Positions 1 through 8,689 of a DNA stretch of 32,986 bases are shown in pieces. The DNA comes from Brevundimonas sp. (GTDB lineage: Bacteria > Pseudomonadota > Alphaproteobacteria > Caulobacterales > Caulobacteraceae): NCBI RefSeq assembly GCF_030682035.1, contig NZ_JAUXQZ010000039.1, forward strand, positions 1 through 32,986. Reading direction: 5' to 3'. Each line of letters begins with the position of its first letter. The stretch's first letter is position 1. Under the pieces are notes generated by a model. The model made no database searches, had not been told where the DNA came from, and saw only the letters and a list, made by a program, of their open reading frames with translations. The position numbers were made by a program, and so were the translations under genes.

Positions 1-930
1 CAGGATACGCGTCGGACGACCCGACCTGGCGTAACTTGCAGCCTGGCTGACCACCGACGAGGCTTCGGCCGTCAGGTCCGAACGATCCCAGTCGAAATAC
101 ACCACGAACTCACGCGCGGCCGGCACCTGCGGAGGCGGCGGCGGCGGCGGGGGAGGAGGCGGCGGGGGCGGCGGCGGCGGCGGCGGAGGCGGGGGCGGCG
201 GGATGTAGACCGGCTCGTCCGCACCGAACGCATAGCGCAGGCCCAGGCTCAGCGAATGATCCTGGTAACGGCTCCCATAGGGTCCCGCGTGGCCCGAGCG
301 GGCCGACGTGACGGCCTCGAACGCCATGTTCGAGACCAGGTAGCGGTAGGTCAGGTCCAGATGGCCGCGGTCGCCGAGGCGGAAGGCCAGGCCGGCCACG
401 CCCTGCGCCGCCAGCTCGCTGGAGCTGTCGTCGGCGGCGATGGCAATCGCGCGGTTGGCGTCCAGCCTGCCGATGAACTGGGTGCTGACCCGGTTCACCC
501 CGGCGCCGAGGCCGATGAACGGACGGACGGGGGCACCTTCGTTGCCAAAGTCATAGATCACATTGACCATAAGCGCGGTCGAGGTGATCTCGCCATCCGG
601 ATTTTCGCAGGGACCCACGGCCGGCGTCACATTGCAGATCGCCGTCGCAGCACCACCCGGGTACCAGACCGCGCCCAAATCGCCGGGGCGGTATCCGCCC
701 TCGAGTTCCACCCGCCAGCTCTGGTCGAAGCGATAACCCAGACGCGCGAAGCCCGCCCAGTCGTCCTCGATGTCGAATTCCTCGATGATACGGCTCGTCT
801 CGACGTCAGCCGAATGCCAACCGGCGTCGAGCGCCCCGTACCAGCCGTTCGGCTCGGCGTTGGCGACGCCGGCCGACAGGGCGAGAGCCCCGACAGCGCT
901 GGTTGCCAGAATGAAAGATTTAACGCGCAT
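1..930 (-). CDS. OmpA-family outer membrane protein (C-terminus cut by window edge)
   Basis: The start is the ATG at 930, with a GGAGGG ribosome site at 941-946. Residues 1-26 form a Sec signal peptide ending in a VANA cleavage site. Then comes a stretch of about 215 residues with alternating aromatic and hydrophobic strands (for example WRVELEGGYRPG and FIGLGAGVNRV), typical of an eight-stranded OmpA-like beta barrel. An uninterrupted run of 24 prolines (130-201) follows, and after it the beginning of the OmpA C-terminal peptidoglycan-binding domain (EFVVYFDWDRSDLT). The gene runs off the left edge, so most of the OmpA domain is not visible. By family knowledge the barrel sits in the outer membrane and the C-terminal domain binds diaminopimelate in peptidoglycan. 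The proline run is long for a hinge. The exact subfamily cannot be told from this part. Confidence 0.9.
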   Translation of the reverse strand, partial: MRVKSFILATSAVGALALSAGVANAEPNGWYGALDAGWHSADVETSRIIEEFDIEDDWAGFARLGYRFDQSWRVELEGGYRPGDLGAVWYPGGAATAICNVTPAVGPCENPDGEITSTALMVNVIYDFGNEGAPVRPFIGLGAGVNRVSTQFIGRLDANRAIAIAADDSSSELAAQGVAGLAFRLGDRGHLDLTYRYLVSNMAFEAVTSARSGHAGPYGSRYQDHSLSLGLRYAFGADEPVYIPPPPPPPPPPPPPPPPPPPPPPPPQVPAAREFVVYFDWDRSDLTAEASSVVSQAASYARSGRPTRIL

Positions 931-1210
931 GGGTAGATGCCCTCCGCAGCCCAAGTGAATTTATGACGGCGTAGTAGCCGCCGCTAAGGTGTCATAACAG
1001 CCCGGATGGCCCAGGTCGAGACGGCGTAGTGCAAACACTGGCGAGCGTGGCTGATGGGCTACAGCACAGCTGCCTCGACGGCCTGTGACGGGAATTTCTC
1101 CTCCGTTTGGCCCTCGTAGGGAGAGGAATACGCCGCAAAGCGCGAAATCAGGGACGTTATAGCCGGTCCCGCGCGCGCTCGAACGGCATCGGGCGCCGCC
1201 GTTCTGCGCC
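931..1210. promoter_or_regulatory. Non-coding stretch upstream of the OmpA gene, with a short dyad
   Basis: No convincing gene is seen in these 280 bases. Directly upstream of the OmpA gene lies a perfect 7-bp dyad, TTATGAC at 961-967 and GTCATAA at 991-997, and an 11-bp direct repeat, GACGGCGTAGT, at 965-975 and 1020-1030. Position suggests promoter or operator function for the OmpA gene, but I cannot assign clear -35 and -10 boxes. Confidence 0.3.
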
Positions 1211-1396
1211 TCAACCACCTCCGGTTCGCCCCGTCGCCTTCCCGGTTCCTTCGCAGACGGGACAGGTCTCCCCGGTAGCCGTCGCTCCGGCGCCCTGACA
1301 TTCGGGGCACAGCACCGGGTCAGAACCCTGCAGCGAGGCCGGATCCGTCGGACGGGACCGGGTCAGGTCGCGATCATCGATCTCATGCTCTTTCAT
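1211..1396 (-). CDS. Small DnaJ-type zinc-finger protein (two CxxCxGxG motifs)
   Basis: A 61-residue protein. Residues 1-28 are polar and charged. Then come CPECQGAG (C30, C33) and CPVCEGTG (C45, C48), the two CxxCxGxG half-sites that make one zinc site in the cysteine-rich domain of DnaJ. A short glycine-rich tail ends the protein. No J-domain is present, so it is not DnaJ itself; small stand-alone proteins of this kind are usually annotated as hypothetical or zinc-finger-like. It is divergent from argB, with 90 bases between the two starts. The start is uncertain: no strong ribosome site precedes the ATG at 1396, and another in-frame ATG lies at 1432. The four cysteines in two spaced motifs make chance unlikely. 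A role in protein folding or RNA binding would be a guess. Confidence 0.65.
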   Translation of the reverse strand: MKEHEIDDRDLTRSRPTDPASLQGSDPVLCPECQGAGATATGETCPVCEGTGKATGRTGGG

Positions 1397-1486
1397 ACCG
1401 GCGTCAACGGCCCGGGCGCGCGCCGGTTTCATGACGGCTGGTTTCAGGTGACAGGGGCCGGGCCTCGCTTTAGGAGCCTGCTCATC

Positions 1487-2413
1487 ATGGACGAGACCGA
1501 ACGCCAATCCGGGGATCGGGGCTGGGACACGGCGAAGACGCTCGCCGAGGCCCTGCCTTATATCCAGATCTATGACCGCAAGACGGTGGTCATCAAATAC
1601 GGCGGCCACGCCATGGGCGAGAGCGCGGTCGCCCGCCAGTTCGCCGCCGATGTGGTGTTGCTGAAGCTGATGGGCGTGAATCCGGTCGTGGTCCACGGCG
1701 GCGGACCGCAGATCAGCGCCATGCTGGACAAGGCCGGGGTGAAATCGGCCTTCGTCGATGGCCTGCGGGTCACCGACGCCGACACCATGCAGGTGGCCGA
1801 AATGGTCCTGTCCGGCGCGGTCAACAAGGAGATCGCCCACTGGATCACCATGGCCGGCCGTGAGGCTGATGTCCGTGGCGTCGGCCTGTCGGGCAAGGAC
1901 GCCGGCCTGCTGACCGTCGAAAAGACCAAACGGACCAAACGCGACCCCGACAGCATGATCGAGCATGAGGTTGATCTGGGCTTTGTCGGCGAGCCGACCC
2001 GGGTCGATCCGAAACTGATCAAACGGCTGCTGGAGTCCGACGCCGACTGGGTGCCGGTCATCGCCCCCATCGGAGTGACCGAGGAGGGCCAGACCTTCAA
2101 CGTCAACGCCGACACCGTGGCCGGAGCCATAGCCGGGGCGCTGGACGCCAAGCGCATGCTGCTGCTGACCGACGTGCCGGGGGTCAAGGGCGCGGACGGC
2201 GAGATCATCCGCCAGATGACCGTCGGCCAGGCCGCGAAACTGATCGAGGACGGGATCGCCACCGGCGGCATGATCCCCAAGCTGCAGACCGCGATCGCCG
2301 CCGTCCGCGACGGGGTCGAGGCCGTGGTCATCCTCGACGGCCGGCGTCCTCACGCCATGCTGGTGGAGTTGTTCACCGAACACGGGGCCGGCACGCTGGT
2401 GAAGGCGGGATGA
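1487..2413 (+). CDS. argB: Acetylglutamate kinase
   Basis: Phosphorylates N-acetyl-L-glutamate with ATP, the second step of arginine synthesis, in the cytoplasm. The 308-residue protein has the usual length. The phosphate-binding [10 protein letters not shown] lies at residues 34-43 (K37) and VHGGGPQIS marks the acetylglutamate/ATP site. The segment [13 protein letters not shown] just before the kinase core matches the N-terminal helix of arginine-inhibited hexameric enzymes, so feedback by arginine is a reasonable inference. The ATG at 1487 is preferred over an in-frame ATG at 1385 because TAGGAG stands at 1471-1476 and the family begins close to this point. The stop overlaps the next start as ATGA, so argB, the HAD phosphatase and dapD are probably one transcript. 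Confidence 0.97.
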   Translation: MDETERQSGDRGWDTAKTLAEALPYIQIYDRKTVVIKYGGHAMGESAVARQFAADVVLLKLMGVNPVVVHGGGPQISAMLDKAGVKSAFVDGLRVTDADTMQVAEMVLSGAVNKEIAHWITMAGREADVRGVGLSGKDAGLLTVEKTKRTKRDPDSMIEHEVDLGFVGEPTRVDPKLIKRLLESDADWVPVIAPIGVTEEGQTFNVNADTVAGAIAGALDAKRMLLLTDVPGVKGADGEIIRQMTVGQAAKLIEDGIATGGMIPKLQTAIAAVRDGVEAVVILDGRRPHAMLVELFTEHGAGTLVKAG

Positions 2414-3105
2414 GGGCCGAGCCGGTTCAGGCGACCGAATACGGCGCCGATCTGCGCCATGTCCGCAGCTGGATCTTCGACCTCGACGATACCCTGTATC
2501 CGCCCGAGTCGCAGTTCATGGGGCTGATCCAGCAGCGCATCAACGACTACGTCGTGCGCACCTCGGGCATGCCCGCTGACCAGGCGATGACGGTGCAGAA
2601 GGGCTATCTGCGCGACTACGGCACCTCGCTGGCCGGGCTGATGGCCCACTACCGGATCGATCCGCACGACTTCCTGGCCGAGGTGCATGACGTGCCGCTG
2701 GACCTGCTGACGCCCGATCCCGGCCTGCGCGCGGCGCTGGAACGACTGGACGGCCCGCGCATCGTCTTCACCAACGGCTCCATGGCCCACGCCCGGCGGG
2801 TGGTGGAGAAGCTGGCGCTGGCCGACCTGTTCGACGGCCTGTTCTCGCTGGAAGACGCCGACCTGATCCCCAAGCCGGACCCCCGCACCTTCGCCCGCAT
2901 GACCGAACGGTTTGGTGTCGATCCCGCCTCAGCGGCCTTCTTCGAGGACACGGTGCGCAACCTGCCGCCCGCCAAGGCCATCGGCATGACGACGGTTCTG
3001 GTAGGGCCGCACGCCTGTGACGCCGAGACGCCTAACGCCGATCACCGGGCCGCCGCGCTCGGCCCCTTCCTCGCCACCGCTCGCCTGTCCGGAGACGCCC
3101 GATGA
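2410..3105 (+). CDS. HAD-superfamily pyrimidine 5'-nucleotidase-type phosphatase
   Basis: A 231-residue haloacid-dehalogenase-fold hydrolase. Motif I is [11 protein letters not shown] with D24 and D26 as nucleophile and general acid/base; motif II is FTNGS; motif III is the lysine in PKPDP; motif IV is FFEDTVRNL. The helical cap sits between motifs I and II. This pattern fits the SDT1/PPN-like pyrimidine 5'-nucleotidase group, which removes phosphate from nucleotides or similar small molecules. Its start overlaps the argB stop by four bases, and its own stop overlaps dapD by four, so it is translationally coupled to both. That position is common in alphaproteobacteria, but why a phosphatase sits between arginine and lysine genes is not clear from the sequence. 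The substrate is not determined. Confidence 0.88.
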   Translation: MRAEPVQATEYGADLRHVRSWIFDLDDTLYPPESQFMGLIQQRINDYVVRTSGMPADQAMTVQKGYLRDYGTSLAGLMAHYRIDPHDFLAEVHDVPLDLLTPDPGLRAALERLDGPRIVFTNGSMAHARRVVEKLALADLFDGLFSLEDADLIPKPDPRTFARMTERFGVDPASAAFFEDTVRNLPPAKAIGMTTVLVGPHACDAETPNADHRAAALGPFLATARLSGDAR

Positions 3106-3971
3106 CTGACCCGACCCATCTGGAAGCCGTCATCGAGGCCGCCTGGGACGACCGGGCCAACGTCACGGCTCACACCCACGGCGAGGTCCGCAAGGCCGTC
3201 GAACAGGCGCTGGAGTCGCTGGATTCGGGACAGGCGCGGGTCGCCTCGCGCGCCGCCGACGGGGTCTGGACCACGCATCAGTGGCTGAAGAAGGCGGTGC
3301 TGCTGTCCTTCCGGCTCAACGACAATGAGATCCTGCGCGCCGGCGACCGGGGCACGGCCAGCCCCACCACCAGCCATGACCCCGGCGTCGGTCCGTGGTG
3401 GGACAAGGTGCCCAACAAGTTCGGCGGCTGGACGGCGGCCCACTATCAGGAGGCGGGCTTCCGCTCCGTGCCCGGCTCGATCGTGCGGCGGGGTGCCTTC
3501 ATTGGCCGCAACGTCGTGCTGATGCCCAGTTTCGTGAACATCGGCGCCTATGTTGATGAAGGCTCAATGGTCGATGCCTGGGCCACGGTCGGGTCCTGCG
3601 CCCAGATCGGCAAGAACGTCCACCTGTCTGGTGGGGCCGGGATCGGCGGGGTTCTGGAGCCCCTGCAGGCCAATCCGACCATCATCGAGGACGGCTGTTT
3701 CATCGGCGCCCGCGCCGAGGTGGCCGAGGGCGTCATCGTCCGCGAGGGCGCCGTCCTGGCCATGGGCGTCTATCTGTCCGGCTCGACGAAGATCGTGGAC
3801 CGGGCGACGGGCGAAGTGTTCCGCGGCGAGGTGCCGGCGTACAGCGTGGTCGTGCCGGGCAGCCTGCCCGACCCGAACGGCGGGCCGGGGCTGTATTGCG
3901 CCGTCATCGTCAAGCGGGTGGATGCGCAGACGCGGGCGAAGACGGGCGTGAACGAACTGCTGCGGGACTGA
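3102..3971 (+). CDS. dapD: 2,3,4,5-tetrahydropyridine-2,6-dicarboxylate N-succinyltransferase
   Basis: Uses succinyl-CoA to acylate tetrahydrodipicolinate in the succinylase route to meso-diaminopimelate and lysine. The 289-residue product has the usual length. An N-terminal helical domain (about 1-100) includes [16 protein letters not shown]. It is followed by left-handed beta-helix hexapeptide repeats through roughly residues 125-240 ([39 protein letters not shown]), as in trimeric DapD. The start overlaps the upstream gene as ATGA. The next pathway enzyme, DapE, often sits beside dapD but is not found here. The product feeds both lysine (via lysA in this window) and peptidoglycan cross-links. 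Confidence 0.97.
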   Translation: MTDPTHLEAVIEAAWDDRANVTAHTHGEVRKAVEQALESLDSGQARVASRAADGVWTTHQWLKKAVLLSFRLNDNEILRAGDRGTASPTTSHDPGVGPWWDKVPNKFGGWTAAHYQEAGFRSVPGSIVRRGAFIGRNVVLMPSFVNIGAYVDEGSMVDAWATVGSCAQIGKNVHLSGGAGIGGVLEPLQANPTIIEDGCFIGARAEVAEGVIVREGAVLAMGVYLSGSTKIVDRATGEVFRGEVPAYSVVVPGSLPDPNGGPGLYCAVIVKRVDAQTRAKTGVNELLRD

Positions 3972-4018
3972 CAATTCCCGACGGTTGTGCTTGGATGCAC
4001 GCCGACAGGGAGCGGGCG

Positions 4019-4474
4019 ATGAGTCAAGCAATTGGGGACGTGCTGACCTTTCGGGGTCGGCTGACACGGCTCGGCTACTGGCGGTGGCAACTGGCGCTCG
4101 TCGTCATTGGGGCCGGCCTCGGCTACGCACCCGTCGCCGTCGCGATGGCGGGCGGACCCCGGTGGCTGTCAGCCCTTGCCTTCGCACCCATGGCGATCGC
4201 CTTGATTGCGAGCGTCGGCGTAGCCGCTCGGCGCCTCCACGACCGGGGTCGTAGCGTCGGCTGGTTGATCGTCTTCGCGCTGGCTCCGTTGAGCCTGAGC
4301 GCGTTTTCGATCTGGTTGTCCGAAGGGACCGCCTTCGTCGAACAGGGCTGGGCGGCGCCGACTGCGCTCGCCGCATCGCTGATTTCGCTCATCCTCAGCT
4401 TCTGGGGCTTCGTTGAGATTGGTCTGCTTCGGGGCCATCCCGGATCCAACCGGTTCGGCCCGCCGCCCGAATAG
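4019..4474 (+). CDS. DUF805 family membrane protein
   Basis: A 151-residue integral membrane protein with four predicted helices. It carries the family hallmarks TFRGRLTRLGYW near the N-terminus, RRLHDRGRS in the loop after the second helix, and a C-terminal RGHPGSNRFGPPP. The ATG at 4019 is chosen because AGGGAG lies just upstream and the family starts just before the RGR motif. An in-frame start further upstream would run into dapD. It converges on the sugar dehydrogenase gene with only three bases between stops, and no terminator hairpin with a T-run is seen. The molecular function of DUF805 proteins is not established. Confidence 0.88.
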   Translation: MSQAIGDVLTFRGRLTRLGYWRWQLALVVIGAGLGYAPVAVAMAGGPRWLSALAFAPMAIALIASVGVAARRLHDRGRSVGWLIVFALAPLSLSAFSIWLSEGTAFVEQGWAAPTALAASLISLILSFWGFVEIGLLRGHPGSNRFGPPPE

Positions 4475-4477
4475 CCG

Positions 4478-5701
4478 TCAGTTCACCGCCGCCAGCCGCA
4501 CCAGCTTGCCGTCGGGCTCATCGGTGATGGCCCACACCGCGCCATCGGCCGCCACCGCCACGTCGCGGACCCGTTCGCCGAGGTCGGTCATCAACCGCTC
4601 CTCGCCGACCACGCGGTTCCCCTCCAGCACCAGCCGGGCGATGTGTTTTTCTTTCAGGCCGGCGACGAGCAGATTGCCGCGCCAGCCGGGGAACATGGCC
4701 CCGTCGTAGAAGGCCATGCCGCCCGGCGCGATGACGGGGTCCCAGTAGTAGACCGGCTGTTCCATCCCATCGCGCGCCGTGACGCCCTCGTTGATGGGAC
4801 CGCCGCTGTATTCGACCCCATAGGCGATGACCGGCCAGCCGTAGTTCTTGCCAGCCTCGGGGCGGTTCAGCTCATCACCGCCGCGAGTGCCGTGCTCCAT
4901 GGTCCAGACGGCACCGTCGGGGGCGATGGCCACGCCCTGAACGTTGCGGTGACCCGACGACCATATCTCAGGCAGCGCGCCCGCGCGGCCGACGAAGGGA
5001 TTGTCGGCGGGGACCGAACCGTCGGCATTGATCCGGATGGTCTTGCCCATGTGCGAGCCCAGGTCCTGGGCCTGGGGCCGCATCGGCGCGTCGGAGCGCT
5101 CGCCCAGGGTGATGAACAGCTTGCCGTCCCGCGCAAACGCCAGCGAGGAGCCATAGTGCAGCACCCCGTCATAGGTCGGCATGGCGTGGAAGATCACCTG
5201 CACGCTCTCGACCCGGACCCCGTCGTCCGACAGCCGGCCGCGCGCCACGGCCGTGCCGTTGCCGCCGTCACGCGGCTCGGCATAGCTCCAGTAGATCATC
5301 CGGTCCTGACCGAAGCCGGGACCGATCACCACGTCCAGCAGGCCGCCCTGCCCCCGGGGATCGACGGCGGGAAGACCGGCGATCGGCTCGCCGACCGCGC
5401 CCTGTGGGGTGATGATGCGCAGGCGGCCGGGCCGTTCGGTCACCAGCCAGCGCCCGTCGGGCAGCAGGGCCAGGCCCCACGGCTCTTCCAGCCCCGACGC
5501 CACCACCGTGTGCGCCATCGCCGTCACGGTGCGTACGCCCGGCGCCCGGGTCTGGCCGGCGAAGGCGGGCTGCTGGTTCGCGCCGTTGGCGGCGCGGTTC
5601 TCGAGCGGATCGCCGGGCCGGGCGGCGTCCTGTCCGTTGGCCCCACAGGCGGCGGCCAGGGCCACGGCGGCTACGGAGACGGCGAGGACGAGCAGGCGCA
5701 T
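4478..5701 (-). CDS. PQQ-dependent soluble aldose sugar dehydrogenase, lipoprotein
   Basis: A 407-residue protein of the glucose/sorbosone dehydrogenase family (YliI/Asd type), a six-bladed beta propeller that oxidises aldoses with pyrroloquinoline quinone. A lipoprotein signal ends in LAAAC with C19 as the lipidated residue, which places it in the periplasm attached to a membrane. Recognisable segments are GLEEPWGLALLPDGRWLVTE, LDVVIGPGF, HYGSSLAFARDGKLFITLGER (split here only by length: the core is LFITLGER), GHRNVQG, and EHGTRGGDELN near the calcium/PQQ region. The ATG at 5701 has AAGGGG about six bases upstream. No pqq biosynthesis genes are present, so the cofactor must come from elsewhere in the genome or from outside. 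Substrate range cannot be read from the sequence. Confidence 0.9.
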   Translation of the reverse strand: MRLLVLAVSVAAVALAAACGANGQDAARPGDPLENRAANGANQQPAFAGQTRAPGVRTVTAMAHTVVASGLEEPWGLALLPDGRWLVTERPGRLRIITPQGAVGEPIAGLPAVDPRGQGGLLDVVIGPGFGQDRMIYWSYAEPRDGGNGTAVARGRLSDDGVRVESVQVIFHAMPTYDGVLHYGSSLAFARDGKLFITLGERSDAPMRPQAQDLGSHMGKTIRINADGSVPADNPFVGRAGALPEIWSSGHRNVQGVAIAPDGAVWTMEHGTRGGDELNRPEAGKNYGWPVIAYGVEYSGGPINEGVTARDGMEQPVYYWDPVIAPGGMAFYDGAMFPGWRGNLLVAGLKEKHIARLVLEGNRVVGEERLMTDLGERVRDVAVAADGAVWAITDEPDGKLVRLAAVN

Positions 5702-5818
5702 GGGAAACCCCTTGAATCGGACGAGCGACGAACGGTCGTCCCAGCCTAGCCGTTCCGCCGCGGCGGCGTCACCCGTCTGCGACGCATCGCCCCGGCCCCG
5801 CGGCGGCGTGAAGGCGGC

Positions 5819-5847
5819 TTGAATCCGCCATCACTGGCCTATATAGG
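5819..5847 (+). promoter_or_regulatory. Candidate promoter for the tRNA gene
   Basis: TTGAAT at 5819-5824 and TATAGG at 5842-5847 are 17 bases apart and resemble a housekeeping -35/-10 pair; TATATA at 5840-5845 would give a 15-base spacer. The -10 region lies inside a perfect 12-bp palindrome, GCCTATATAGGC, at 5837-5848. Initiation would be about 55-60 bases ahead of the mature tRNA. A GANTC site (GAATC) overlaps the -35 at 5821-5825. The remaining 5702-5910 interval holds no gene that I can see. Confidence 0.45.
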
Positions 5848-5910
5848 CACCGCTCTTCCGGCGGACAGACCAGTTCCCGCCGGGACTCGAGCGGCATGAT
5901 CGTCGATTGG

Positions 5911-5987
5911 GGCTGGGTAGCTCAGCTGGTTAGAGCAATGGATTCATAACCCATAGGTCGGCGGTTCAAGTCCGCCTCCAGCCACCA
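5911..5987 (+). tRNA. tRNA with CAT anticodon, probably elongator tRNA-Met
   Basis: A complete cloverleaf of 74 bases plus encoded CCA. The acceptor stem is GGCTGGG/TCCAGCC with one G-T pair, the D arm is GCTC/GAGC, the anticodon loop TTCATAA centres on CAT, the T arm is GGCGG-TTCAAGT-CCGCC, and the discriminator is A. The first acceptor pair is a G-C pair, so it is not initiator tRNA. CAT is shared by elongator Met and the lysidine-modified Ile2 tRNA. The T-A pair at 4-69 resembles E. coli elongator Met rather than Ile2, which favours Met, though this is inference across distant species. The last pair of the anticodon stem (31-39) is an A-C mismatch. Confidence 0.95.
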
Positions 5988-6049
5988 TCACCGCAACCCC
6001 TCCCGCCTCCCCGCGTTACCGCAAAGGTTCAACGCCGAAGGGGATATCC

Positions 6050-6325
6050 ATGCGCATCCAGACCATGACGCTCGCCGCCGTCGCCGCCATGGCGCTGGGC
6101 GCCGCCGCCTGCACGCCGGCCGAAACGGACAAGCCCGCCGACGATACCGGCGAGGTGGCCGAAGCGACCGGTGACTCGCTACAGGAAGAAGCCGCCCAGG
6201 TCGGCTCGGCCATCGCCGCCGGGGCGAGCGAAGTCGCCCAGGAAGTCGACGAGGCCACCGACAATCTGGCCCGCGAGGCGGACAAGCAAAAAGCTGAGAC
6301 CAAGACTGACACCAAAGGCAACTGA
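6050..6325 (+). CDS. Small hypothetical lipoprotein, acidic and alanine-rich
   Basis: A 91-residue protein with a lipoprotein signal ending in LGAAAC (C21). The mature part is about 70 residues, rich in Ala, Glu, Asp and Lys, with spacing such as VAQEVDEATDNLAREADKQK that suggests a long amphipathic helix or short coiled coil. AAGGGG lies a few bases upstream of the ATG at 6050. No enzyme motif is present. The look resembles small helical envelope lipoproteins of the entericidin or Lpp sort, but I do not recognise a family. It lies between the tRNA and a convergent TlpA gene. Confidence 0.75.
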   Translation: MRIQTMTLAAVAAMALGAAACTPAETDKPADDTGEVAEATGDSLQEEAAQVGSAIAAGASEVAQEVDEATDNLAREADKQKAETKTDTKGN

Positions 6326-6382
6326 CGACCGGCTCCGGCTGTCATCCTCGAGCTTGACGCGGACGATACCTGACGTGCGGCG

Positions 6383-7006
6383 CTACGCCGGCTCCGCCAG
6401 CAACGCGTCGATCAGCGCCCGCGCCTCGGGGCTGGCCCAGTCGGCCTCGCCGGAGAAGGACGCGCGGATGCGGCCCTGCCGGTCGAGGATCACGGTCTGG
6501 GGCATCTTGCCCTCGCCCGGCAGTTCGAACGGCAGCTGGAACTTCATGTCGCTGTAGAGCGGCAGGGGTTCATGCACGTCAATGAAGCTGCGCGCATCGG
6601 CCAGACCGTCCTCGGTGGCGTCGACATTGATCGGCAGGACCATCAGATCGCTGTCCGGATAGGCCTCATCCAGACGGGCGAGCGTCGGCATCTCGGTGCG
6701 GCACGGCGCGCACCACATGGCCCACAGGTTCACCACCACCACCTTGCCGCGGAATTGGGCGAAGGTGGCGTCGGCCCCGTCGCGGGTCTTGAACACATAG
6801 GCGGGGGCTACAGGGATGACCGCGGGCGTCTCCAGCCGGGTCAGGGAGCCGGTGGCGAAGCGCGCCAGCGCGCTTTTGGCCGCCGGTTCTGGCGTTGCGG
6901 CTTTGAAGAAGGCGTCACGATTGGCGTATAGCAGCCCGGCGCCCACGATCATGCCGACCGCCAGCGCGCCCGCGATCGCTATTCCCGCCGCCTTCGAGCC
7001 CTTCAT
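6383..7006 (-). CDS. TlpA-family membrane-anchored thiol-disulfide oxidoreductase
   Basis: A 207-residue protein with one N-terminal membrane helix (about residues 6-28) and a thioredoxin fold facing the periplasm. The active site is WAMWCAPC with C99 and C102, followed by RTEMPTL. The cis-proline region shows as [10 protein letters not shown]. Proteins of this family reduce disulfides in periplasmic substrates such as apocytochromes or copper-centre proteins; which one applies here is unknown. The ATG at 7006 is chosen because GGAAGG lies seven bases upstream; a TTG two codons earlier is the alternative. The gene is divergent from argH. Confidence 0.92.
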   Translation of the reverse strand: MKGSKAAGIAIAGALAVGMIVGAGLLYANRDAFFKAATPEPAAKSALARFATGSLTRLETPAVIPVAPAYVFKTRDGADATFAQFRGKVVVVNLWAMWCAPCRTEMPTLARLDEAYPDSDLMVLPINVDATEDGLADARSFIDVHEPLPLYSDMKFQLPFELPGEGKMPQTVILDRQGRIRASFSGEADWASPEARALIDALLAEPA

Positions 7007-7067
7007 GACCAAGCCTTCCGCCCCCGTTGATACAGTTAAGCCTTCTCCGAACGCGGAAGGTCAAGAC

Positions 7068-8435
7068 ATGTGGGGTGGGCGTTTCTCGGCGCGACCCGCC
7101 GACATCATGCAGGCGATCAACGTCTCCATCGGCGTGGACCGGCGGCTGTGGACCCAGGATCTGGCGGGCTCACGGGCCCATTGTCGCATGCTGGCGGCGC
7201 AGAAGATCATCACCCAGGCCGACGCCGAGGCCATTCTGGGCGGGCTTCAGGCCATCGAGGCCGAGATCCGCGACGGGACCTTCCAGTTCCGCGACCAGTT
7301 CGAAGACATCCACATGAACGTCGAGGCGCGGCTGGCCGAGCTGATCGGCGAGCCGTCTGGCCGGCTGCACACGGCGCGCAGCCGCAATGACCAGGTGGCC
7401 GTCGATTTTCGCCTGTGGGTGCGCGACGCCTGCGACGGGGCGATCGAACAGCTAAAGGGCCTGCAATCCGCCCTGTTGTTCCGCGCCGAACAGCACGCCA
7501 GTGATCTGATGCCCGGCTTCACCCATCTGCAGCCGGCCCAGCCGGTGACCTTCGGCCACCACCTGATGGCCTATGTCGAGATGTTCGGCCGCGACGCCGC
7601 CCGCTTCGCTGACGCCCGCACCCGGATGAACGAGAGCCCGCTGGGCGCCGCCGCACTGGCCGGCTCGCCCTTCCCCATCGACCGGCATATGACCGCGGCC
7701 GAACTGGGCTTCGACCGGCCGATGGGCAATTCGCTGGACGCCGTGTCGGACCGCGACTTCGCCCTCGAAAGCCTGGCCGCGGCCTCGATCTGCGCCGGCC
7801 ACCTGTCGCGGCTGGCGGAGGAGATCGTGATCTGGATGACGCCGCAGTTCGGCTTCGCAGCCCTGACCGACGATCTGACCACCGGCTCGTCGATCATGCC
7901 GCAGAAGCGCAATCCCGACGCCGCCGAACTGGTACGGGCCAAGACCGGTCGGATCATGGGATCGCTGGTCGCCCTGTCGACGGTGATGAAGGGGCTGCCG
8001 CTGGCCTATTCCAAGGACATGCAGGAGGACAAGCCGCCGGTGTTCGAGGCCTTCGACGCCCTGACCCTGGCGCTGGGGGCCATGACGGCCATGATTTCGG
8101 CCCTGCAACCCAACACCCGGCGGATGCGCGAGGCCGCCGGTTCGGGCTTTTCGACCGCCACCGACCTGGCCGACTGGCTGGTGCGCGAGCTGAACCTGCC
8201 GTTCCGCAAGGCGCACCATGTCACAGGCGCGGCGGTGAAGCGGGCCGAGGCGCTGGGCGTGGATTTATCGCAACTGCCGCTGGCGGAACTGCAATCGCTT
8301 GAGGCGGGCATGACGGAAGCGGTTTACAAGGTGCTCACCCCTGAGGCTTCCTGCGCCAGCCGCCAGAGCTTCGGGGGCACGGCGCCGGAACAGGTCCGCG
8401 CGCGCATCGCCGAGTGGAAGACGCGTCTCGCGTAA
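7068..8435 (+). CDS. argH: Argininosuccinate lyase
   Basis: Splits argininosuccinate to arginine and fumarate, the last step of arginine synthesis. The 455-residue product has the usual length. It starts [10 protein letters not shown], the typical ArgH N-terminus, contains [17 protein letters not shown], and carries the fumarase/aspartase-superfamily signature [12 protein letters not shown] at residues 273-284, the flexible loop with the catalytic serine. The ATG at 7068 is preferred because GGAAGG lies seven bases before it. An in-frame ATG at 7005 would add 21 residues but has no clear ribosome site and would overlap the tlpA start. The divergent tlpA start is only 61 bases away, so the two share one short promoter region. 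Confidence 0.97.
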   Translation: MWGGRFSARPADIMQAINVSIGVDRRLWTQDLAGSRAHCRMLAAQKIITQADAEAILGGLQAIEAEIRDGTFQFRDQFEDIHMNVEARLAELIGEPSGRLHTARSRNDQVAVDFRLWVRDACDGAIEQLKGLQSALLFRAEQHASDLMPGFTHLQPAQPVTFGHHLMAYVEMFGRDAARFADARTRMNESPLGAAALAGSPFPIDRHMTAAELGFDRPMGNSLDAVSDRDFALESLAAASICAGHLSRLAEEIVIWMTPQFGFAALTDDLTTGSSIMPQKRNPDAAELVRAKTGRIMGSLVALSTVMKGLPLAYSKDMQEDKPPVFEAFDALTLALGAMTAMISALQPNTRRMREAAGSGFSTATDLADWLVRELNLPFRKAHHVTGAAVKRAEALGVDLSQLPLAELQSLEAGMTEAVYKVLTPEASCASRQSFGGTAPEQVRARIAEWKTRLA

Positions 8436-8445
8436 AAGGATTGGG

Positions 8446-8682
8446 ATGAAGAAGATCGTTCTTGCGGGCGTCGCCGCCCTGATCGCCGTCTCCGCCGCCG
8501 CATGCGGTCGCATGGCCGACCTCGACGCTCCGCCGGCCAGGGAGACCGAGCGCGGCATGCGCGACGAGCGAGCTCGCAGCCTGCCCGAGCCCGCCACCGT
8601 CAACCGTCCGCCCAGCCAGGTTCCGATCGACGGCGGCCCCAGCTCGAACCCCTACAGCGGTTCGGGCTCCAACCCCGGCTAG
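8446..8682 (+). CDS. Small LptM-like lipoprotein between argH and lysA
   Basis: A 78-residue protein with lipoprotein signal ending in VSAAAC (C20). The mature part is polar and proline-rich with no predicted helix pairs and ends in a Gly/Ser/Asn-rich tail. AAAAGGA lies just ahead of the ATG. A short lipoprotein at this place, between argH and lysA, is a recurring arrangement in alphaproteobacteria and is commonly annotated as a prokaryotic lipoprotein-attachment family member. Enterobacterial LptM (YifL), which helps mature the LptDE translocon, is encoded near dapF and has a similar design. The link to LptM rests on size, signal and gene context, not on clear sequence identity. Confidence 0.75.
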   Translation: MKKIVLAGVAALIAVSAAACGRMADLDAPPARETERGMRDERARSLPEPATVNRPPSQVPIDGGPSSNPYSGSGSNPG

Positions 8683-8689
8683 GCTTCCC

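Noticed and set aside
1397..2383. Long open frame on the minus strand across argB, continuous with the small zinc-finger gene
   Set aside because: It is antisense to the clearly coding argB; only its last 61 codons contain a meaningful motif. High GC content makes long antisense frames common here.
4643..5749. Open frame of over 360 codons on the plus strand opposite the aldose dehydrogenase
   Set aside because: Its His/Arg/Gly-rich translation has no motif, and the minus strand encodes a family protein with a lipoprotein signal.
5911..5987. tRNA as an integration site for a mobile element
   Set aside because: No repeat of the tRNA 3' end, integrase or foreign-looking genes are found in the window.
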